DNA of 48,190 nt from Chlorokybus atmophyticus (taxonomy: Eukaryota > Streptophyta > Chlorokybophyceae > Chlorokybales > Chlorokybaceae): contig RHPI01002503.1 in the NCBI GenBank assembly GCA_009103225.1, positions 512,106 to 560,295 of the forward strand, in the 5' to 3' direction. The notes under the pieces were generated by a model that ran no database searches, was not told the DNA's origin, and was given only the letters and a program-made list of their open reading frames with translations. The translations under genes and the position numbers were made by a program. Numbering within the stretch: the first letter of the stretch is position 1; each line of letters starts with the position of its first letter. Shown here piece by piece: positions 45,701 through 48,190 of this stretch.

Positions 45701-48057
45701 AGAGGCGGCCTGTAAGTGGTGGGCGGCTTGTGAGCGACAGTCAGCAAATCACTATTGCTGACTGCGAAACGCAGACACCTGCCATCTCAAATGGTTTTGT
45801 GCAAGCTTGCAGTGTGCAATTGTTCACATTCACTCAAGCAGGTTCAGGCTGGACTCTCACCTTATGCTCTCGCAGCTGCTCAGCAAGTACCTGCTGCGTG
45901 TGCTGCGCACCTTGCACAAGCGCATCCACACGTGCCTGCACATGCATACACGATGACATGCATTCACCATCGCGAGCGCTCTTTGCATGAGGGCTTAGCA
46001 GCACACCTGTGTGGTGGCAGTGTCGCGGCGTGCAGCCTGCACCGCAAGCTCCTCGATGCCTTCCACGGCTCGTAGGCGTGCTGTGATCTCCATGCAAACC
46101 TATTTAAAAAGTTGTGTTGCTATTGATGTGCAATAGCCAAACAACATGCTATGCGCTGAGAGCCCTGTTTGCACATAGGTGTCTGCTATCCACTAACTGT
46201 TTACCACATCTTGAAGGCGTGCGGTGTCACGGATGTGTTCGTCCCGCAGTCCAGCCATCATTGAACGCGCGGATGCTAGTGCGTCGTTCACCTAACATAC
46301 AGGAGAGGTGAAGGGCAATATGATGACCAGTATGAGCACGTATGTGTTGAGAACGCATTGAGGCACTATTGCGTTACCATCAAACACAAGCAAGTGTGGG
46401 ACGTACCAAGCTGCATGCAAGAGGTACGATTCATAGACATAACCAGCACATACAAAGACAGGTTAATACTACAGATGAGATTGGCACTGCTGGTTGGATA
46501 GGTATGTAGGGGGTGTCAAGGGCAACACAGTAACAGCTGTGGCAACAATGCATGCTGACCTGTTGCCGAAGACGCAGTTCGCGCCGTTCCCGCGCCATGC
46601 GCTCAGCCCCAAGTGCTTCAGTGAGTGCGCGCAATCCCCCATCAGCGCAGCGCGCAAGATCTCTTGCCTCAGACTCCACGCCCGCCACGCGCCGCCGGAC
46701 ACCCGCACGCACTTCCTGCACCTCCTGCACAAGCAGCAGCCAACTGGCATGAGCTGGAGGACTGCCCAGCAGTGATGGGTTAGCTTGACGCACCTCTTCA
46801 ACCATTCTCTGAACAGAGCTGCGCGCAGCACGCACTGCTGCCTCGACCTAAGCCATTAAAGAGGTGGGGTCAAACAACCAGGTAACAAATTCCTGCATGC
46901 AATGCTTTACTCACATCAGCTTGCATGGCGGCTGCTTGCCTTTCGCACTGAGTAAGAGAGGCTGCAGCGGCCTCAAGCTGTGTAACACGCTCTGCAACAA
47001 CGACAATGAATTTGTCTCGTAGCGTGTGTACGTGCATAGGCGTCTTTATTTCGTTATTTTAGTTTGGTTGTGAGTATATCTACTCTTCTCCACATCAACG
47101 CACCGGAGCGTTCAGTGTCTAGCTCTTCGTGCAGGGCACTGACACCAGCTTCAACGCCGCGCATCTACGTACGACGTAAGTTGATAGCGTTAATCACCGC
47201 ACAAGTCCGATTGCAGTGCAAACCCACCTTGCCTTACCCAGGATTGCATGGCTCCAGCGAGGCTACGAACACGCTCAGCCGTGCGCTCATCGCTTCGCGT
47301 GCGTTCACGGTCCCCTTGTTCCAGACTCCTCTGAACAGTGCGCTTCAGCTATTGCATCATCAGATTTTTCAGCATGCAAGAGTGCACGACAAACCTGCAG
47401 CATGTGTGCGAGGTCCTCCAACGCCTTCTCTCCATCCCTTTGCACGCGCGCAACTCTGCTGCCCAGGCGCTCAAACTCATGCTCCAGCCTACAGAGCGAG
47501 TTTCAGTGCTTGTAAAATGCATCGCTGCACACTCGTTGCTGTTCATAAACAATCCTCACCTCTGCAAGGGTGCTGCAAATTCTCCATGCTCCCGCACGCG
47601 CCGTGCTAGCTCAGGGATCACCCTCGTTATGACATTCTCGCACTCGCGCAGACGATCCTCTACACCCGCCGCCCATGCACTCAAGTGAGATTGATGTTGC
47701 GGTTCCTGATGCTGCAAATGTTGCGAGTGACGGTATCCTGCCATGCAAACGGATGCTAAGATGGTCTGGACGTGAAGTCAATGGCAGAAGCAAAAATAAA
47801 AAACCACCACCCACCCACCCACCCACCCACTCAACAATTAAACTCTCACAAGTCTGCTGCGATATGACAGAAGCACCTTCTTCATCATAGCTTCTGTGGC
47901 GATAATGTTGTCGGGAAGTGGACTCGCGCTGCACAATGTCGGGGAGGAACGGGCCCTTTGAGGCATGGTCGGTGCGGTGGTCGTACTCGTCCTCATCATA
48001 AGCATGTGAAGAAGGAAACGAAAAGGGCCCCGCCTGAACATTGTAATTTTGCGGCAC
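42790..48057 (-). CDS. Long multi-exon coiled-coil protein, unrecognised, 5' end probably outside window
   Basis: The minus strand holds many short exons that read almost entirely as charged helix. Examples are EDRLRECENVITRVIPELAR (47,6xx), QRMVEEVRQANPS and ARCADGGLRALTEALGAERM (46.6-46.8 kb), EQLREHKVRVQ (45.9 kb), QEQIDELKTYITLKDQEERE (45.3 kb), LGRMQELEGVVQELETEGRG (45.0 kb) and VLEREVDAVTHEHVQAMRNQ (44.5 kb). A large last exon of about 1.27 kb (44232 to about 42955) follows. The first readable exon, PQNYNVQAGPFSFPSS, is acidic and begins behind a TATTAG acceptor with no in-frame ATG, so the start codon lies in an upstream exon, probably past the right edge. The 3' end is either a stop at 42913 or, by splicing at a GTGCGA donor, a 24-residue exon ending at 42790. 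There is no motor, SUN or kinase motif. A structural role (cytoskeleton, basal body or tether) is a guess. Confidence 0.7.
43777..44041 (-). repeat. Internal tandem repeat in the coiled-coil gene, 192-nt period
   Basis: Segments 43777-43849 and 43969-44041 are close copies exactly 192 nt (64 codons) apart. The protein shows LKESVGSQLAAMSAQQADVT and LKESVGSQLAAMSTQQEDLT, with shorter related units between them (LQESVKNQLADG, DAVKNQLAEN). This points to growth by in-frame duplication of an ESVxxQLA unit. Confidence 0.85.
47803..47831 (+). repeat. (CCCA)n microsatellite in a coiled-coil gene intron
   Basis: Seven or so CCCA units lie in the intron between the first two readable exons of the coiled-coil gene. 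On the coding strand this is a G-rich GGGT run that could form a G-quadruplex. Confidence 0.9.
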
Positions 48058-48124
48058 CTAATATTTAAAAGATGGTTCGTTATCTGAACAACAAGGGAGG
48101 GCATCGCGAGTGTGCAGCGCCCCT

Positions 48125-48155
48125 CGCGCGCGCGCGCGCGCGCAAGGGGAGAGAG

Positions 48156-48190
<35 letters not shown>
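48125..48190. repeat. (CG)n and (GA)n simple repeats at the right edge
   Basis: A CG alternating run (48125-48143) is followed by GA repeats (48159-48190) that run off the window. Such a sequence is a common place for an assembly contig to stop. Confidence 0.9.

Noticed and set aside
1-48190. CRISPR arrays, bacterial operons, rRNA or tRNA genes
   Set aside because: Direct repeats here are microsatellites or the 2.9-kb duplication. I found no spaced repeats, cas-like proteins, rRNA blocks or convincing tRNA arms by eye, though tRNA detection by eye is unreliable.

Overview
The window is nuclear DNA of a eukaryote with many spliceosomal introns, most likely a green alga. The evidence is dense short GT-AG introns, a VARICOSE-type EDC4 and a transaldolase of the plant plastid type, probable plastid transit peptides, and TGTAA motifs 25-200 nt behind most stop codons (TGTAA is the usual green-algal poly(A) signal). 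I recognise no bacterial operon, CRISPR array, rRNA or tRNA. Gene models below were built by hand from splice signals and reading-frame continuity. Exon phases add up to whole codons wherever I computed the complete set.

Layout, left to right. (1) 1-2067, minus: mitochondrial pyruvate dehydrogenase E1 beta, with its C-terminus beyond the left edge. (2) 3046-8198, plus: VARICOSE/EDC4 mRNA-decapping scaffold, 14 exons, about 1339 aa. (3) 8905-12657, minus: dihydroxyacetone kinase (DhaK plus DhaL domains), convergent with EDC4. (4) 13296-15675, plus: plastid-type transaldolase, 403 aa, divergent from the DHA kinase. (5) 15710-24783: a disturbed region. An N base at 15737 is followed by a 2,935-bp block (15738-18672) that recurs at 21849-24783. 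Between the copies lie a broken minus-strand subtilisin/sedolisin-like gene of bacterial type (18718-20578) and an odd hairpin-rich, then AT-rich island (21361-21848). (6) 24435-26006, minus: unrecognised 316-aa protein, probably plastid-targeted and membrane-bound. (7) 28673-32718, minus: PAS-containing hybrid histidine kinase of 858 aa that lacks the phosphoacceptor histidine. (8) 33366-34171, plus: FMC1-like mitochondrial LYR protein. (9) 36190-38832, plus: V-ATPase catalytic subunit A, 629 aa. (10) 40302-42197, plus: unrecognised 300-aa protein with about four membrane segments and a coiled coil. (11) 42790-48057, minus: long coiled-coil protein, probably incomplete at the right edge, which ends in GC and GA simple repeats.

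The genes do not form one pathway. They are mostly housekeeping: mitochondrial carbon entry and ATP-synthase assembly, mRNA decay, vacuolar acidification, and triose/sugar-phosphate metabolism. The transaldolase and DHA kinase share a 638-bp divergent upstream region, and both feed triose/hexose phosphate pools. The most notable items are the histidine kinase without its histidine, the bacterial-type protease cut off at an (AT)n junction, and the exact 2.9-kb repeat next to an N, which looks more like an assembly fault than biology.
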